Source: Chrysomallon squamiferum
Lineage: Eukaryota > Mollusca > Gastropoda > Neomphalida > Peltospiridae
Direction: 5' to 3'
NCBI GenBank assembly: GCA_012295275.1
Contig: CM022678.1
Coordinates: forward strand, 11,837,951 to 11,877,950
Length of the DNA stretch: 40,000 nucleotides
Shown here: piece after piece, positions 1-17,345 of the stretch
Numbering within the stretch: position 1 is the first letter of the stretch
How the letters are laid out: the number at the start of each line of letters is the position of its first letter
The notes under the pieces: model-generated
Database searches by the model: none
The model's input: the letters and a program-made list of their open reading frames with translations, nothing else
What the model was told of the DNA's origin: nothing
Made by a program: the position numbers and the translations under genes

Positions 1-199
1 AATTCAGATTTTCAGCTGTTTTCACTTTCATTCAGTGAATGATTTGAAGTAGGCTTCTGTATTCTGTAACTCGGAGAAGCGAGTGAAAATGCAACTAAAA
101 CAAGACTGAGATAAAAACAAACAGTTGGCTAGATTTGAGTGTGTGTCTGTCTTACTGTATGTTTGTATATCTGCGTTAGTTAATCTTTCATACGTCCTC

Positions 200-455
<256 letters not shown>

Positions 456-483
456 AGATAAGAAGGAAGGGGTGAAAGATTAG

Positions 484-1786
484 GTATACAGACATATTAA
501 AATACTCGCCCCGCCCTAATTCCACTACCCTCGGGTGATTGTGCGTAGATGGCTGTGAGAAGATGGTAAACACTTTTGTATAATTTCTGTTATCTCGGCA
601 GCACTAAAACTGCAGATGAAACATTCAGCCTCCCCGGCCTGGGCGAGGTTTTCACGTTAATCTCGGTTTGTCATGATTCCTGTAATGATAATTGCCACTG
701 GTCATTAAAGAGTCGATGCAGCAGAATTATTTAAGTCTTCCTTACGTGACTCGGGGAATGAGCACCCGACATTTAAACATCGCATTTCGTGTCACGACAC
801 ATACACGTGCTTTTTGTCAGCGAGCAGAGCGCGTTTGAAAATAAAAACATAAATAATCATCTACGTGGGTGAGACACAATCACTGCAAACAGAACTGAAC
901 CAAATCATTAAAATAATAAATAGAATAAAATAAAAGAAGGAAAGAAAACAGAAAAAAGTCATCAGGTGTTAAATATATTTACAACAGATTACTATCTCCG
1001 ACATTTCATTATGAACCGCACAGTTCGAAAATCTAGTTCGTAATGAAATGATGATGTAGTAGCTGATTGTCGTTAGCGTAGCAGACGTACCGGGTGATCG
1101 TACCTGACGCAGTATGGCTGACAAGATATTGGATATTTTTAACTTTAACTGGCTTCTTTCCGATCTGCGCTGAGAAGTCAGACTCGCGTACTTTGTTCAC
1201 TTCAGCTCTCTGCTCATTTCGCTGGACAATTCTTTATTATTTTTTATTTCTGGATTTTTTTCTTTACGACTGAAGAAAACACAGGAAGTAAGTGATATGA
1301 CAGAGCTGTTCAGTAGCTTCTCGATTCACCGTCGTTTGTAGCAATCAAAACAGAAACAGAACAAAAAAAAAAAAAAATAAAAAATAAAAAATAAAAATAA
1401 AGAGATACCGAAGAAGTGACATAGAAAATGTTGCAGTTTCACGTGCTGTGTGTTTGTTTTATTCAGGATTTAACAGAGTTTTGTGCCTCGTTTGTGTAAT
1501 TCTCGACTGAAACAAGAAAAAAAGAAAAAGAAATGTGGTGTAATTCACAGAATATAAATCTCTTCAGAGCTGGTTGTCGTTTGTAACAATAAAACAAACT
1601 GAAAGAAGAAATAAAACACGAAAGAAAAGAAACAAACGAAATCTACGGATAGAAGCTATTTTTAGATCTTGCTGTAATTTATAACAACTGAACAGAAAAA
1701 AAGGAAAACAAAGATAGAAAGAAAGAAAGACAAAAACTGTGGATTTTTACATATTTCAGGATCTGACTTTTGTTTGTAACCGTGTC
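484..1786. other. Non-coding spacer, nothing recognised
   Basis: No long or conserved reading frame, RNA gene or transposon end was seen. The part around 600-850 is less AT-rich than its surroundings and could be regulatory, but no specific motif supports that. Confidence 0.5.
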
Positions 1787-2287
1787 AGAAGAAAGAAGGA
1801 AAGAAAGAAGGAAAGAAAGAAGGAAGGAAAGAAGGAAGGAAAGAAGGAAGGAAGGAAAGAAGGAAAGAAGGAAGGAAAGAAAGAAGGAAAGAAAGAAGGA
1901 AAGAAGGAAAGAAAGAAGGAAGGAAGGAAAGAAGGAAAGAAAGAAGGAAAGAAGGAAAGAAAGAAGGAAGGAAGGAAAGAAAGAAGGAAAGAAAGAAGGA
2001 AAGAAAGAAGGAAGGAAAGAAGGAAGGAAAGAAAGAAGGAAAGAAGGAAGGAAGGAAAGAAAGAAGGAAAGAAAGAAGGAAAGAAAGAAGGAAGGAAAGA
2101 AAGAAGGAAAGAAGGAAGGAAAGAAAGAAGGAAGGAAAGAAGGAAGGAAAGAAGGAAGGAAGGAAAGAAGGAAGGAAAGAAGGAAGGAAAGAAGGAAGGA
2201 AAGAAAGAAGGAAAGAAGGAAAGAAGGAAGGAAAGAAGGAAGGAAAGAAGGAAGGAAAGAAAGAAGGAAGGAAGGAAAGAAGGAGGA
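1787..2287. repeat. 501-bp uninterrupted polypurine tract (GAAA/GGAA)
   Basis: Every base on the + strand is A or G, built from interleaved GAAAGAAG and GAAGGAAG units. Open frames on both strands (Lys/Arg/Glu-rich forward, Ser/Phe/Leu-rich reverse) are by-products of the repeat. Tracts of this kind can form intramolecular triplex DNA in principle. Confidence 0.95.
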
Positions 2288-2436
2288 TTTGACTAAAACG
2301 TGTTGACTTTGATCATCATGCGGTGCATGGATTTTTTTAACAAAAATTTGAACTGGAAGAAATAAAAAAAAAAAAAAACTAATTATTTTATTTCTAAAAT
2401 TAGTGTTTGTCTTCCGTGAACAAGGATTTAAATTGC

Positions 2437-2466
<30 letters not shown>
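2437..2466. repeat. AAT microsatellite
   Basis: About ten perfect AAT units. Confidence 0.9.
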
Positions 2467-2467
<1 letters not shown>

Positions 2468-3586
2468 GTAAAACAAATAGATTTGCTTCATTCTGTGAAG
2501 ATTTAAAATGAAACATTCAAAAGAATCAAACTGTGGAAATATTTACACAGTGAAATTTGCAGACGACTGCGGAATTTGACAAGTTTACGACAAGACAAAA
2601 TGAATGAAGAGGAAACAAGCCTAGTTTATGTTTACTGAGAACTGTAGATAGCACGAGTGTGGGGATATGTCTTTTTTATTACGATTTAACTGAAACAAGC
2701 AAAAAAATCCCCCAAAAACCGTGAAATGTGTAGAATATTTACAAGGTAAAAATAGCAAAGAATTCAGAATTTGCGAGACTGCAAAATGGAAGAACTGAGA
2801 AAAAAGTGAAAAAGAAAAAAACATTCATTGTTCGTTCGAGGGGTGAGATGAGTCAAAAGGAAGAAAAGATTTTACAGACAATACCTGCATTTCGAACTCA
2901 ACGTTCAGTTTTAACGATCTGAGTAAAACAAAGCAGAAGAAATAGTCAACATTTACTAAGAGTCTTCGAATTTGACTTTCGTGTCAGACAAATTAAAGAG
3001 AAAGTCGCGAGACTAATGAAAATGAGTGTTTACGTGTTTCTCAAGTTGTCTTTAGACGAGTCTGTAAGCAACAGAAAACAAGCCGTTTATTTACCAAATT
3101 AAAAATATTAGAGATTTCTCGTGTGATGTTTCCTTTCATGACGGTTTAAAATAAACAAATTATAAAGTCACTGAATGATTATGGATTATGCAGACAATAC
3201 CTGCTTGTTCTAATGTGTTTGTTTAGGGTGACTTGACTTCTAAACGAGATGGCTGAAACAAGGAATTCACATTTCGCTGAGAACAAAAGAACGGGAAATG
3301 CGAGACAGACAGAAACGATACGGACAGTGTAGAAGGTGACTAGTTTCAACGAAAAGGACTCAAAGTCATCAACGCGGACTCCCCATTTTCTGAAAAACAA
3401 AACATGTCAGAGAAAACGCTTTAGACATATTTCGTATGCACAAGTCACAAATGAAAGTGATTTGCAAGAAATAAGAAAACAAAAGAAAAGATAAACAACA
3501 ACTTCTACTGATATTTTTATTTTCTGATTAGTTTGGGGTTTTTTGTTTGCTTATTAACTTATTAATTAGTTTGATTGTTTGTTTGT

Positions 3587-3617
<31 letters not shown>

Positions 3618-5556
3618 TTTTATTTTGTTTAATTACTTTACTTTCAGTTAATGGTTTTCATTCATGACATTAAAGATTTTCTGTCCTACCCAAGATTTTC
3701 AAAATTTTATAGGAATAAAGACTAACAGCGACATTTCTTGTCATCTTCCTTGTTCTCTTTTATCGGAGAAAGGGGAGATAATCGCGCGTCTTGTTGTGTT
3801 TTGACTTGACTGCAAATAATCGAAGACATTCTAGTTTTTTTTTCAAATATTAAATAAGGACAACGGGATTGTTTGTGATTCTTTTCTCTGATGGCAGCTA
3901 TTGGTTTCCTATACAGGAAGTAAAATTGATGAAATCATCAGGAAAATTCTTGCTTTCACTTGGCTGTTTATACCCAGATACATTGTGAAAATTAAAACGA
4001 AGAAAAAGACAAGATTAACGTAGAAATTTGAATACTTTTTTCTTGTCTTTTTGTTTCAGAAAACTGAAAAATCTTTAAGATTTTCTTTTGGTTTGATTTG
4101 GTTATAACGAATCGAAGATTTTTGATTGAACGGAGAATGTGAAAAACTCGTTTCGTTGTGTTTCTGTTCTTGTTGGCGGGCGGTGAAGAGTTTTGAATGA
4201 AGGCAGCAAAATCTTGGAAAATTCTTAGTTTTAACGCGACTGTCAAAAACCAGAGATTTTCTAATTCAGTAAAGAATTATTTTTTTTATTGCTACTAATA
4301 CTGCTACTACTACTGTTACTACTACTACCAATCTTACTACTACTACTACCACTATTACTATTACTACTACTGCTACTACAACAACAACTACTACTACTAT
4401 TGCTCTGCTGCTGCTTTTTCTACGATTAGCATTGTTGATGCGAATGGTTTTTGACGAAAATTCGATGAATTACTGTTCAGTTGTTTCTTTATTTTTGGTG
4501 AAATAAAAACCCGTTTCTGACATTAGAAAACAGAAACATAACAAAAGAGTTAACTTTTCCCTGTTATACTCTTCTTACTGCAGAAAGTTAATACATCACA
4601 GAATCATTGTGACAGTCCTGGTTCTGATTCATCTGCAAGGAATCAAACATACTACGAGTCTGTAAAGGAAAGTTTCTTTATTGTTTTATTTTTCTTCTTT
4701 TGCGTGTGTTTGTTGCTTTTTTTTTTTTTTTTTTTTTTAAAAAAAATCGTGGAACGGTTTTGACGAACTCATAAATAGTTTGTTAATCTGTAAAAAAAGC
4801 GTTCTAAGCGTTTTTGTTTGTAAGCACACATTCCCGGAATAAACCGCAATTCAAGATTGAAAAAAAAGTTTTAGAAAAAAATCGACAAAGAGATAAATTA
4901 TTCTTAAAAAAAAGAAAAAAAAAAAAAAAAAAGAGAAAAAGTCAAAAACAGAGATGAAAATGTGCTTTTATTTGGATAATTCGAAATAACTGGAACTGAC
5001 GGAAACAGTTTATCTGATAACCGAACGATAATTTGTGGAAAAAACCTACACGGAATGATTCAGAATTAAGAAGTGGCAACAAGAACTGCAGACTTTCATA
5101 AACGTTATAATCGCTGAATAGTGAGATAATAACAAAGTGTGAATTCACTTTAAAATATTCCACGCGAATCTGACGGTAAATAAAATTCTGGAAAGAAATT
5201 CACTCGTTTAAATGTTCAATGTTTGATGTTCGTGAATTATACAGTGAATTCGGAACGTTAACGTAAGAAATACGGATACGGAACTTTCTGATATAGAAAA
5301 GGGGAAAAGGAACTTTTAAATTTTTTAATATTTTTTTTATTATTATTTTTTTTGTTTTAATGAAAATTTAAAGAAAAAATTGCGAACAGAAAAGAAATAC
5401 ATTAAGATGAAGAATGAAAACTGATTAAAAGAAACTATTTCAGACGAAGACTTCAGATGTGATGTCAGTTTCTACATGAGTGAAAGGTTTTCAGTATCAC
5501 TGACACTGTTTTGGTGTTTTTAATTTATTTATTTATTTACAAATGGTCAGGGTCAC
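2467..5556. other. AT-rich spacer upstream of the GPCR gene
   Basis: No gene recognised. It holds a TTTA run (about 3584-3620), an imperfect ACT/TACTAC trinucleotide stretch (4288-4405), a T run (4717-4738) and A-rich tracts (4906-4932). Some of it is presumably promoter or 5' UTR of the GPCR at 5585. Confidence 0.5.
4288..4405. repeat. Imperfect ACT trinucleotide repeat
   Basis: TACTAC units are interspersed with GCT, ACC and ACA variants. Confidence 0.85.
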
Positions 5557-5557
5557 A

Positions 5558-5565
5558 TGACGTCA
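5558..5565. promoter_or_regulatory. Consensus CRE (TGACGTCA)
   Basis: The full 8-bp palindrome recognised by CREB/ATF bZIP factors lies 19 bp before the GPCR start codon. Its position near a start codon is suggestive, but an 8-mer can occur by chance and the transcription start is unknown. Confidence 0.4.
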
Positions 5566-5584
5566 GACAAACGCGCTTTGCAGA

Positions 5585-6592
5585 ATGACTCGCAACAGCA
5601 CCGACTACAACTACGTTCGACTGGAGAACCTCGACGGCGGCAACATCTTAATCAGCTTCTTGAACGTGGTTCTCGTGTTTGTCATCATCGTTGGAAACAT
5701 TCTGACTGTCACCGCCATCGCCAAGTTCAGACAACTCCAGTATCCTAGCAACATAATGATAGCGTCACTTTCATTGGCTGATCTTTTGATGGGCGTAGCT
5801 TACACTCCAATTAAACTAATGCGTGCGCATGCACCAACCCTGTTAAACCGCAGACCAGTATGTTTAATGTTTATGTTCGTTTCACATTTCTGTTCTTTAA
5901 ACGCCATTTTGTTTTTAGCAATTATGTCCATCGAAAGATTCTACGCAGTACAGTTTCCTTTTCACTATCACGTGACTATGACAATCAGAAGCGCTATTGT
6001 GAACAACGTCATCGTTTTTCTGGTAACTGTTGCTGTGTGCGTTCCCACGGTGACGGGTACTGACCTGTGGTACAACGGAGTTCAGTGTTACGCGCCCACC
6101 TTGTACCCGGATGCGTACACGAAACTTCTCATAGTCGCCAGCTTCGGCTCCATGTTCATTGGATTCGTCTGTTTTCTGCGAGTAGCAGCAGTCGAGCTCA
6201 ATTTCCGTCGACGTGCTCGTGACGTCAACAGAGCACGTGACCAGGATATGGAAATGTCGCACGACGCCACGGTGAATCTGCGCGCGGAAGATAACAACGA
6301 GATTGAAGTAAGGGGAAAGAACTCGACGAAGACTAAATTAGTACTGACCGCGTACACGTGCTCGCTCTGTCTTTGGACGCCTCACGTCATTGTGTACCTC
6401 TGGGACTCGGTCACAAAACAACATCAGAACCCTTACGTTTTTAGAGTTGTCACCCTTTTGGATCTCTCCAGTTCCGCTGTCAACTGTTTCCTCTACGGAT
6501 GGAAAAACAGTCGATTCAGAGAGGCCTACTGGCGTCTGCTTGGTTTTAACAGAACGCAGGTCCTGCCCTCCGTGCACTCAATTACTGCTTAG
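5585..6592 (+). CDS. Orphan class A (rhodopsin-like) GPCR, single exon
   Basis: This intact 335-residue reading frame encodes a seven-helix receptor at the cell surface. An in-frame TGA at 5558 makes the ATG at 5585 the first available start. Visible landmarks: an N-glycosylation sequon at N4; TM1 with GN at 37-38; TM2 with SLAD, D66; C93 in TM3 and C168 in extracellular loop 2, the usual disulfide pair; ERF at 117-119 in place of DRY; LWTP at 263-266 in TM6; NCFLY at 300-304 in place of NPxxY; and an amphipathic helix-8-like segment after TM7. TM4 lacks the usual Trp. Intracellular loop 3 (about 205-250) is Arg-rich then acidic. The motif set fits the amine/MECA-like part of class A, but the ligand cannot be named. 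Lack of introns could be ancestral or reflect retroposition. Confidence 0.93.
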   Translation: MTRNSTDYNYVRLENLDGGNILISFLNVVLVFVIIVGNILTVTAIAKFRQLQYPSNIMIASLSLADLLMGVAYTPIKLMRAHAPTLLNRRPVCLMFMFVSHFCSLNAILFLAIMSIERFYAVQFPFHYHVTMTIRSAIVNNVIVFLVTVAVCVPTVTGTDLWYNGVQCYAPTLYPDAYTKLLIVASFGSMFIGFVCFLRVAAVELNFRRRARDVNRARDQDMEMSHDATVNLRAEDNNEIEVRGKNSTKTKLVLTAYTCSLCLWTPHVIVYLWDSVTKQHQNPYVFRVVTLLDLSSSAVNCFLYGWKNSRFREAYWRLLGFNRTQVLPSVHSITA

Positions 6593-6611
6593 TGACGTAA
6601 TTATTACGTCA
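6593..6611. promoter_or_regulatory. Perfect 19-bp palindrome after the GPCR stop
   Basis: TGACGTAATTATTACGTCA starts at the base after the TAG stop. It consists of two inverted TGACGTAA bZIP-like half-sites around a central T. In RNA it could form a small hairpin; in DNA it could bind a bZIP dimer. Function is unproven. Confidence 0.4.
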
Positions 6612-6954
6612 TACGTGTATAATGGGCGTGATTTACTTGACTCGTGTGTCTTTGTATGCAGAAACGTGATGCTGAAAAGTTTCTGTCTGAGCTAAAACTT
6701 TTACTGTTAATGTGAAACACAGAGGCTGCTGTTTCGCCTTTTTCGTCATTTGTCAACTGAGAAAGTTTTAAAAACAGCCGTGATAGGACAGATAGAAGAC
6801 GACAGATGTTTGATTAAACTGAGTATCTTTGAAACTGGATGATCTGTACTCACATTGCTAACAGCTGGATTTCAGATACTGATTAGATTCTAAATGAATG
6901 CTGCTTACACTTAACACGGTTATTTATATAATTATATTTGGACGGACGGAAAAT

Positions 6955-7318
6955 GTCCATTCACAGATGTTATGAATTGAATGTATAATATACTGATGAA
7001 TAACATACTGAATGTATAATACAATGAATAGCAAACTGTATGTGTTATATACTGATGTACAACTCAACTGAATGTATAATACACTGATGAATAATATACT
7101 GTATGTGTAATATACTGATGAATAATATACTGAATGTATAATATACTGATCAATAACAAACTGAATATATAATATACTGATGTATAATATACTGTATGTG
7201 TAATATACTGATGAATAATATACTGAATGTATAATACACTGATGAATAATATACTGTATGTATAATATACTGATGTATAATATACTGTATGTGTAATATA
7301 CTGATGTATAACTCAAAC
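6955..7318. repeat. AT-rich minisatellite (about 17/35 bp, TATACTGATGAATAA-type)
   Basis: Degenerate tandem copies of an ACTGATGAATAATATACTGAATGTATAAT-like unit. It produces Tyr/Ile/Ser-rich reverse-strand frames that are not genes. Confidence 0.9.
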
Positions 7319-7528
7319 ACGGGTATAAATGTTTTTCTAAACTGGATGAGATCATTCATAAGGATTTTTGGTTTATGACCGTTTTGGTGGGGTTTTTTTT
7401 AATGAAATTGTTTTATTGACATACTTTGTGAACTGACTGTTTCTTGTACTTCACATTTACGTTCCTCCATCTCTGAAGTCTGGACTGAAACTGTGTGTTC
7501 ACATATAATTTGAACTGAAGCTTGTCAG

Positions 7529-7795
7529 TTCACATCCACTTTGGACTGAACTAGAGTGTTCACATCCACTTTGGACTGAACTAGAGTGTTCACATCCACT
7601 TTGGACTGAACTAGAGTGTTCACATCCACTTTGGACTGAACTAGAGTGTTCACATACACTTTGAATTGAACTAGAGTGTTCACATCCACTTTGGACTGAA
7701 CTAGAGTGTTCACATCCACTTTGGACTGAACTAGAGTGTTCACATCCACTTTGGACTGAACTAGAGTGTTCACATCCACTTTTGATTGAACTACA
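7529..7795. repeat. 30-bp minisatellite, about 9 copies
   Basis: The unit TTCACATCCACTTTGGACTG plus AACTAGAGTG repeats almost exactly, with decayed relatives to about 7910. Since 30 is divisible by three, the reverse strand keeps an open frame with a 10-residue period; no start context or homology suggests coding. Confidence 0.93.
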
Positions 7796-8792
7796 TGTTC
7801 ATTTGGACTGAACGTGTGTGTTCACACATTCTAAACTGAAACTGTGTGTTTACACATTCTGAACTGAAACTGTGTGTTCACACATTTTGAAATGAAACTG
7901 TGTGTTCACATACATTCTTATCTTAGAATTCATGTTTTTCAGGGGTTACAAAACCTGTAAGCGCATTCCATGAAGGTACAAATGTGTGATTTCGTGTGTT
8001 TTCAACTGAAATGTAATATTTATATTTGTCTCACGTTTTTGGTTTCAAAATGTGTAAACAAAATTTTCGACTGAAACTATTTATTCCTTGGGGGATGGGG
8101 ATGTAATTAAAATATAAAATGAAATATTTAGTGATCTCAGTCATGAAACTTTACATACTATCTGAACATTAAAAAAAAAGAGAAAAAGAAAGTTATGATT
8201 CAAAACCATTTCATTCTGAAATCAGGTATTTTACATATTTTATAAACGCGCACACACATTTTGTTATTAAGCAGCAAGTACATAATTATGTCTGTGTATG
8301 TTTGCGTGTATTTTTCTATACGTACATATATGTGTGTATATATATGTATCTGTGAATGTATATATGTATATGTGTATGTGTGTATCGGTGTGACTGTGTT
8401 TATTGTGAACCAAAATCAAGTAATATTTTACATTAATTTCAAATATAATTTATACTGAAAACTATTTGAATAAAAAATGTTTATTTGCAAGTCACAGAAT
8501 TTCAATTCATTTCTCCATTATTTTTTACTGAGCGACTTTGCATATTCAAATAACTCTTGGATTTGAGTTCCAGGTTTTCATATTTCGTGTTTTGAAAAAT
8601 GTAGCTGGACTAAAGAATGTATATAACATAACTGGATATAAATATATATTTAAATCTTCTATCTACTTAAACTGTGAACTTAAATGGAAATATCTTAATT
8701 AACAGACTTCTGCTTTGATTTACGTTTTGGTAAATGGTATTACTTTTTATTTCCTTCCGTTTGATTTTTTCTATCTGTTTTCTTTTTCTTAA

Positions 8793-8883
<91 letters not shown>

Positions 8884-10387
8884 ATTGGATAAATACTGTT
8901 GCTAAAGATGTTAAACAAAGATGATACTTGTAATTTATTAGTGTGAGTGTAATACTGGTAGTGGAAACGTTAATATAGTAGATGTGGTGGAAGTAGTGGT
9001 ATGACATCGGTTGTTGTAGTAAAAATACAAGTAGTACTATTGTTTTGTTACTAGAATAATACATTTTTTAAAACAGATTTATTCTTTAAAAGAAACAGCT
9101 GATGCATTCCAACCCAGTCAATGAATAGATAAGAAAATATATGTTGTACATGACTATGTATTAAATAAATAAATAAATATTTGTTGTACTGTTCTTTTTC
9201 TTTTTCTTGAACTTTATTATATTATTAGCATCAACATCAACATTATTATAATTACCACTATATTCTTCTTCTTAATATTATTATTATTACAGGAATGAAA
9301 ACCAAATTCTAATTTTGATTTTATAGATTTTCTGCTATCTCTTAGTTTTTGTTTTAAGCTTATATTAATCAGTGGTGAAACCGGAAATAGAAATCATTTA
9401 TTCGAGGAAATAAATATGTAAATATTTGTTCTATTTTAAAATTTAGTACAAAGCTATTAGATTAGTCTCTAATATCGGGTGTAAATGTAATCTCGTAAAA
9501 ACTAATGTTCATAAAAGAGAACTTAAACACACCATTTCATAACTTCAGCTAAGTGAGACTTTTAGAACGGTAATGATAAATAATATAATAATATAATTAT
9601 ATATGATGTATTACCGTTGCATGCTCGTTTTCGTTTTACTTCGGTGAGAAGTGTAATAATATCAGTTGTAGTAGTTTTTTCTTTCTTTCTTTTTTTGGTG
9701 GCAAATATTGAATTCCAAATTATCAGCCAATAGAGAAAGAAAATGTGGAGATACACTTTTATTTTTGTAATTAGTATTAATTGTAAATATCGTCTCAAGA
9801 TGATGGTAATCCGATACAAGTTACCTCCCTTCGACTACTGATTTAATTGTTAACAAACTAGACTAGATCAAGTATATATTGTAAAAAGAATACTGAATAT
9901 TATAAGCATTAAAAAAAATATATATAAAAAAAGTGAAAAATGAATTAAAATTTAATGTCTGAAATCATTGTTTTCAAGAGTAATGTGTCTAAATGAGTGA
10001 CTTCAATTCAGGTTTGAAATACTATTACAGTAAGAATAATTAAATACACAAAACAAGAGCAAAAAACAATAATAAAAAAATTCATTGTTTGTGGTAATGT
10101 GCATATAAATTATCTTAAAAACTCAGATTGTACTCAGTGACAGTTCATGAGTGTCATTATCACAAAATTCAAATAGAACACAAGTTAAGAATTTTGAAAT
10201 ACACTTATGAAGTTGATTAAATTATTCGTATTTGTCAATACTGGTCAGAACTGTTAATTACCATGAGTTATTATAAAGAAAACAGATATCTGATGTTATA
10301 ATTTAAAGAACAGAATCACTCACTGGTAATGATAGTTAGAGAATTGATCTATAGTGATTTCTGAAAGAAGAGAATATTAAAGCTTTA
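7796..10387. other. AT-rich spacer between GPCR and NSMCE2
   Basis: No gene recognised. It holds TATG/TGTA runs (8280-8400), an ATT then GTT trinucleotide compound repeat (8793-8883) and further AT-rich unique sequence. GTTACCTCCCTTCG at about 9820 resembles a short motif I associate with molluscan repeats, but that is memory, not proof. Confidence 0.5.
8793..8883. repeat. Compound ATT / GTT trinucleotide microsatellite
   Basis: About twelve ATT units are followed by about seventeen GTT units, both nearly pure. Confidence 0.93.
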
Positions 10388-10432
10388 CACACACACACAC
10401 ACACACATACACACACGTGTGTTTGTGTGTGT
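10388..10432. repeat. AC run followed by GT run (self-complementary)
   Basis: An AC dinucleotide tract abuts a GT tract, so the two arms could pair as a hairpin. It lies 180 bp upstream of the NSMCE2 start codon. Confidence 0.85.
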
Positions 10433-10612
10433 AATTCCCTTCAACTTTTAGAAAAATGTAAAACTGTTTGCAAACTTTATATTATTACAAGAATTTGTTT
10501 TCTTAGATTAAAATAAACTAACACACCTGTTGCTGCTTCTTCTGATCGTTGTTGTATTTGCTGTTATTGTATTTTATAGCAGTAAGTTTGATAGTCGGTG
10601 CGGCTGCGTGAC

Positions 10613-15371
<4,759 letters not shown>

Positions 15372-15499
15372 AGTGACAGACTAAACATACTCCAGTACTT
15401 CTACGTTTTACATGTTTCTCTCTGCCCAATCTTTATTGATAACAAAGTCAAACAACACAGTTAAAATCTCTGTGATGACAAACAGACTGATTCTTCCAG

Positions 15500-15890
15500 G
15501 GCTGGGGACAAAGAACTGCAGTGACATCACAGCAGTTATTATAAGTGTCTAAAATAGCATTGTTCAGATAGAACTGTAGTGACATCACAACAGTCATTAT
15601 AAGTGTATAAAATAGCATTGTTCAGATAGAACTGTAGTGACATCACAACAGTCATTATAAGTGTATAAAATAGCATTCCAGGGAACTGTAGGACAAAGAA
15701 CTATAAGCATAAAATAGCATTGACATCATCACAACAGTCATTATAAGTGTCTAAAATAGAATTGTTCAGATAGAACTGTAGTGACATCACAACAGTCATT
15801 ATAAGTGTATAAAATAGCATTGTTCAGATAGAACTGTAGTGACATCACAACAGTCATTATAAGTGTATAAAATAGCATTGTTCAGATCAG
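15500..15890. repeat. 58-bp minisatellite in the NSMCE2 3' flank, about 6 copies
   Basis: Copies of GAACTGTAGTGACATCACAA then CAGTCATTATAAGTGTATAA and ATAGCATTGTTCAGATA. It starts about 120 bp after the stop and may lie in the 3' UTR. No canonical AATAAA was seen between the stop and the array. Confidence 0.9.
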
Positions 15891-16383
15891 CTGTTTTATA
15901 AATGAATTATTTTATTATCATACTTTGTTATAAGTAAAATAATAATTTGAAAATATAAAGTATTTTTGTAGACTGTTTGTTTATATCACAACATATACCC
16001 TTTAATTAATGTATTATAAATAAGATTTATTTCAAGTTATAAATTTTACTTGTTTATTATCTGTGATAGGTCAACCAAAACAATGAAATAATGTGGAAGT
16101 ATAAAGAATTAGACTGGACCATCCAAAATAACACTTCTTCAGTTCATGTTACTTAAAAAATTAAATGTTTTCACCTTGCGCAAATTATTTTTCAACTTGT
16201 TACATCTTTTACTGAAATGTTTTGTTATTTTTTTAAATATTTTTGTCTATTAATGAAATTCACACATCATTTTATTGGAACTTCACAACATTTTTGTGAT
16301 CATGTCTCACTCCAGCCATTTAAATATTGTGATGTCACAATCACAATCCACCAGTGCTGTAGAGTGGCATCAGTTTGTTAGAT
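15891..16383. other. AT-rich spacer, nothing recognised
   Basis: Unique AT-rich sequence without reading frames or transposon ends. Confidence 0.5.
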
Positions 16384-16384
16384 T

Positions 16385-17095
16385 AGAACACATTTACAGC
16401 TTGTACTAGAACACATTTACAGCTTGTACTAGAACACATCTACAGCTTGTACTAGAACACATCTACAGCTTGTACTAGAAAACATCTACAGCTTGTACTA
16501 GAACACATTTACAGCTTGTACTAGAACACATCTACAGCTTGTACTAGAACACATCTACAGCTTGTACTAGAACACATCTACAGCTTGTACTAGAACACAT
16601 TTACAGCTTGTACTAGAACACATCTACAGCTTGTACTAGAACACATCTACAGCTTGTACTAGAACACATTTACAGCTTGTACTAGAACACATCTACAGCT
16701 TGTATTAGAACACATTTACAGCTTGTACTAGAACACATCTACAGCTTGTATTAGAACACATCTACAGCTTGTACTAGAACACATCTACAGCTTGTATTAG
16801 AACACATCTACAGCTTGTACTAGAACACATCTACAGCTTGTACTAGAACACATTTACAGCTTGTACTAGAACACATCTACAGCTTGTATTAGAACACATC
16901 TACAGCTTGTACTAGAACACATCTACAGCTTGTACTAGAACACATCTACAGCTTGTACTAGAACACATCTACAGCTTGTATTAGAACACATCTACAGCTT
17001 GTACTAGAACACATCTACAGCTTGTACTAGAACACATTTACAGCTTGTACTAGAACACATTTACAGCTTGTACTAGAACACATCTACAGCTTTTA
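16385..17095. repeat. 24-bp minisatellite, about 30 copies
   Basis: Unit AGAACACATCTACAGCTTGT plus ACTA. Variation is limited to a few sites (CATCT/CATTT, TACTAG/TATTAG), showing recent homogenisation. Confidence 0.95.
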
Positions 17096-17314
17096 AACAG
17101 AAACATTTTCTCAAGCATCAGCATTAATGGTATGCTCAGTGTTGGTAAACACTTGTATAGGCTAATAAAATACTGTAAAAACATTGGTTTTCAAAATTAA
17201 ACAGACATTAAAATAATAGTTTTTGCAGAGTTCTCAAATGAAATGTTTGTATAATTTATTTATCTGCAGCCTCAGTCCTGTTTGTTCACATTATATTTAA
17301 TATGTTATAGAAGG

Positions 17315-17345
<31 letters not shown>

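Noticed and set aside
1679-2491. 270-residue reverse frame and two forward Lys/Arg/Glu frames
   Set aside because: They follow entirely from the polypurine tract and carry no domain-like sequence outside it.
6924-7779. Reverse-strand repeat proteins
   Set aside because: Frames read through minisatellites with no start context, no signal peptide and no conserved sequence.
16385-17095. CRISPR-like array
   Set aside because: Contiguous 24-bp tandem copies without spacers in a eukaryotic sequence; a minisatellite.
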